NCBI RefSeq assembly: GCF_029784155.1
Contig: NC_073691.1
Coordinates: forward strand, 61,269,746 to 61,333,745
DNA length: 64,000 nt
Direction: 5' to 3'
Origin: Uranotaenia lowii
Lineage: Eukaryota > Arthropoda > Insecta > Diptera > Culicidae
The notes beneath the pieces were generated by a model. That model was given only the letters and a program-made list of their open reading frames with translations. It searched no databases and was not told the origin of the DNA. Positions 62,530 through 64,000 of this stretch are shown here, in pieces. The translations under genes were made by a program, and so were the position numbers. The stretch's first letter is position 1. Every line of letters begins with the position of its first letter.

Positions 62530-62875
62530 TAGTAAATTGTCGAAAACAAAACTTAAAAAAAATTTGAGATTTATGCGCATTTAAGCATATTACCTTAATT
62601 GGAGCTTATTGCGCTGACTGTATTACGACTAAAAATGCATGATTATGAAAACAAGATGTTAAAGTAATTTGTTGTAAGTCGTATTCCTTTCGTAGTTTTA
62701 GCATAAGATGTAAAACAACCTCATTAAATGGAAGTAATACGCAGGTTTTTCAGTTAAAATGTCTTTCAACAAAAAAAGAGTACATTTGGAAAAATTTCTC
62801 AAAAAGAAGAGTACGCACATTTCTCGACCGAAAAAGAGTACAAGTACTCTTAAAAGAGTACGTATGGTAACCCTA

Positions 62876-63101
62876 CTCTAGGTTGACGCATCAACATTTG
62901 ATGAAAAAAGAAGATCCACCAATATGTGATACTTGTCAGGTACAAATCACTATTAATCATATTTTGTTTGAATGTGAGGTTTACTCAGAGAGTAGGATAA
63001 AATATAAAATAAGCCAGGAGAATTTCATGTATAGTGATGTGAGTAGGACAAAATTACTAATTGCTTTTTCAAATGAAACCGAACTTATTGAAAAATTGTA
63101 A
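62876..63101 (+). pseudogene. Zinc-knuckle C-terminus of the split retrotransposon
   Basis: Continues the RNase H polypeptide: (R)LTHQHLMKKEDPPICDTC with a CX2CX7HX4C knuckle (CDTC...HILFEC), the usual end of RNase H-containing insect non-LTR polyproteins. Stop at 63099-63101. The join through the 8-bp duplication restores HSRL-THQHL without frameshift. Confidence 0.85.
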
Positions 63102-63196
63102 TCATAGTATAAAATAATAAATTAGTTTTAAGAAAGGTGAAAACTTATGTTACATACCCTCGTCAAATATATGTACAAAAAACGGAACTCTCAACT

Positions 63197-64000
63197 GTAC
63201 ATTAGACTGAGTCGATTTGGGGCCATTTTTGAATTTCTCAAACCCTGGGGTCTAAAAAGCTTCGTCTTGGTCCAAAACTCATCCATGATTTTTTGTAGAA
63301 TTTTTAAGCAACGTTTAAATACATGACTAAATTTGAACTTTTCTGTTTGTATGGGAAAATTGAATATTTTGTACTGAAAAATCAACAACATTTTTGTTTC
63401 TTCTGTGGAACCGAGCCAGCTGACAGTTTGTGTGCCAATTTATAAAATTTTTAAAGGAAATTTTCCACTGAACAGCTTTGTCGAAGACCGCAACTTCGTA
63501 TCTCATTAGACAAAAAAGTTATTAGCTGTTTAACAGAGGTAAGGTATTAATAAACAATAAATTCAATTGACATCCCTGCAGGGTGTCTTGCGAGGTATTG
63601 CAGGACTACTTTTCCTGAAAAAATTCGCGAGGTTCCAGCAGTGATGTCAATTGAATTTATTGTTTATCAATGTGAAAAGACATACCTCTCTTAAACAGCT
63701 AATAACTTTTTTGCCTAATGAGATACGAAGTTGTGGTCTTCGACAAAGCTGTTCAGCGGAAAATTTCCTTTAGGAATTTTATAAATTGGCACACAAACTG
63801 TCAGCTGGCTCGGTTCCACAGAAGAAACAAAAATGATGTTGATTTTTCAGTACAAAATATTCTATTTTCCCATACAAACATAAAAGTTCAAATTTACTCA
63901 TGTAAACGTTACTTAAAAATTCTACAAAAAATCATGGATGACTTTTGGACCAAGACGAAGCTTTTTAGACCCCAGGGTTTGAGAAATTAAAAAATGACCC
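63197..64000. mobile_element. Large foldback (palindromic) element, right end beyond window
   Basis: Left arm about 63197-63575 and right arm about 63640-64000 are reverse complements with few mismatches. Landmarks: TAGACTGAGTCGATTTGGGG, CTTCGTCTTGGTCCAAAA, CAGCTGACAGTTTGTGTGCC, GCTTTGTCGAAGACC, AGTTATTAGCTGTTTAA, AAACAATAAATTCAATTGAC. A ~65-nt centre separates them. The right arm is cut by the window end about 22 bp short of the left boundary. The minus frame 63191-63391 and the plus frame 63718-63990 lie in the arms and are not genes. Confidence 0.9.

Larger units (their letters stand above)
61096..62875 (+). mobile_element. hAT-like element, 8-bp target duplication
   Basis: TAGGGTTACC begins the left end (61096) and GGTAACCCTA closes the right (62875). 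CTCTAGGT is duplicated at 61088-61095 and 62876-62883. Eight-bp duplications are characteristic of hAT. The right subterminal part carries repeated AAGAGTAC words. No transposase was found; most of the interior is other elements. Confidence 0.88.
60360..63120 (+). mobile_element. RNase H-bearing non-LTR retrotransposon 3' fragment, split by an insertion
   Basis: Two coding pieces, about 60360-61095 and 62876-63101, join in frame if the 1,780-bp insertion and one copy of its 8-bp target are removed. The RT domain is absent, so the element is 5'-truncated. It ends in a short AT-rich 3' UTR after 63101. Confidence 0.82.

Noticed and set aside
63191..63990. Mirror-image peptides on opposite strands near the window end
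   Set aside because: They are the same sequence read from the two arms of the palindrome.

Overview
This window looks like a repeat- and transposon-dominated stretch of an insect nuclear genome, most likely a mosquito. The reasons are: long AT-rich non-coding DNA; no operons and no recognisable host gene; Tc1/mariner-related transposases of the DD37E type (a group first described from mosquitoes); tRNA-derived SINEs; RTE-like, I/LOA-like and PHD-ORF1 non-LTR retrotransposon debris; and very long microsatellites. The species call is inference. No intact protein-coding host gene could be supported. Nearly all long open frames are by-products of short-period tandem repeats or are decayed transposon proteins.

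Layout. 0.4-2.6 kb is a 13-bp satellite with a degenerate reverse-strand counterpart at 2.9-3.2 kb. 5.4-6.7 kb is a hexanucleotide array. 6.9-8.0 kb is copy 1 of an unnamed ~1.1-kb dispersed repeat, with copies 2 and 3 at 43.1-44.2 and 55.0-56.2 kb. 8.3-8.5 kb is a minus-strand SINE. 10.95-13.73 kb is a TIR element with six internal copies of a 15-bp word and a 5'-truncated RTE-like fragment. 15.0-16.3 kb is a ~140-bp-period degenerate array running into a seemingly perfect 3.5-kb (GACA)n array. 22.5 kb and 24.7-26.0 kb hold DD37E transposon remnants. 28.8 kb is a second SINE.

33.8-40.5 kb is a mosaic: half a foldback element, a GGGAACATCC-ended element, a Transib-like element (36.09-39.14 kb) carrying an RT/RNase H retrotransposon fragment, and a TA-flanked element whose core is a heptanucleotide satellite. 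40.6-42.6 kb is a CCCGGG-rich element flanked by 11-bp direct repeats, containing a nearly complete DD37E transposon. 46.9 kb is a palindromic MITE. 48.3-51.0 kb is a decayed PHD-finger ORF1 with a 259-bp triplicated segment. 52.4-53.5 kb is another DD37E wreck plus a tRNA-like element. 60.4-63.1 kb is an RNase H-bearing retrotransposon split in frame by a hAT-like element, which itself contains further nested elements. 63.2 kb to the window end is a large palindrome.

The most notable signal is the Transib-like element. Its ends carry a CACAGTG heptamer and an ACAAAAGT-type nonamer separated by 13 bp at one end and 23 bp at the other, and it is flanked by a 5-bp CGGGC duplication. This resembles the asymmetric 12/23 recombination signals used by RAG. 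The transposons work together only as a stratified insertion record: several insertions can be ordered in time because one interrupts another.
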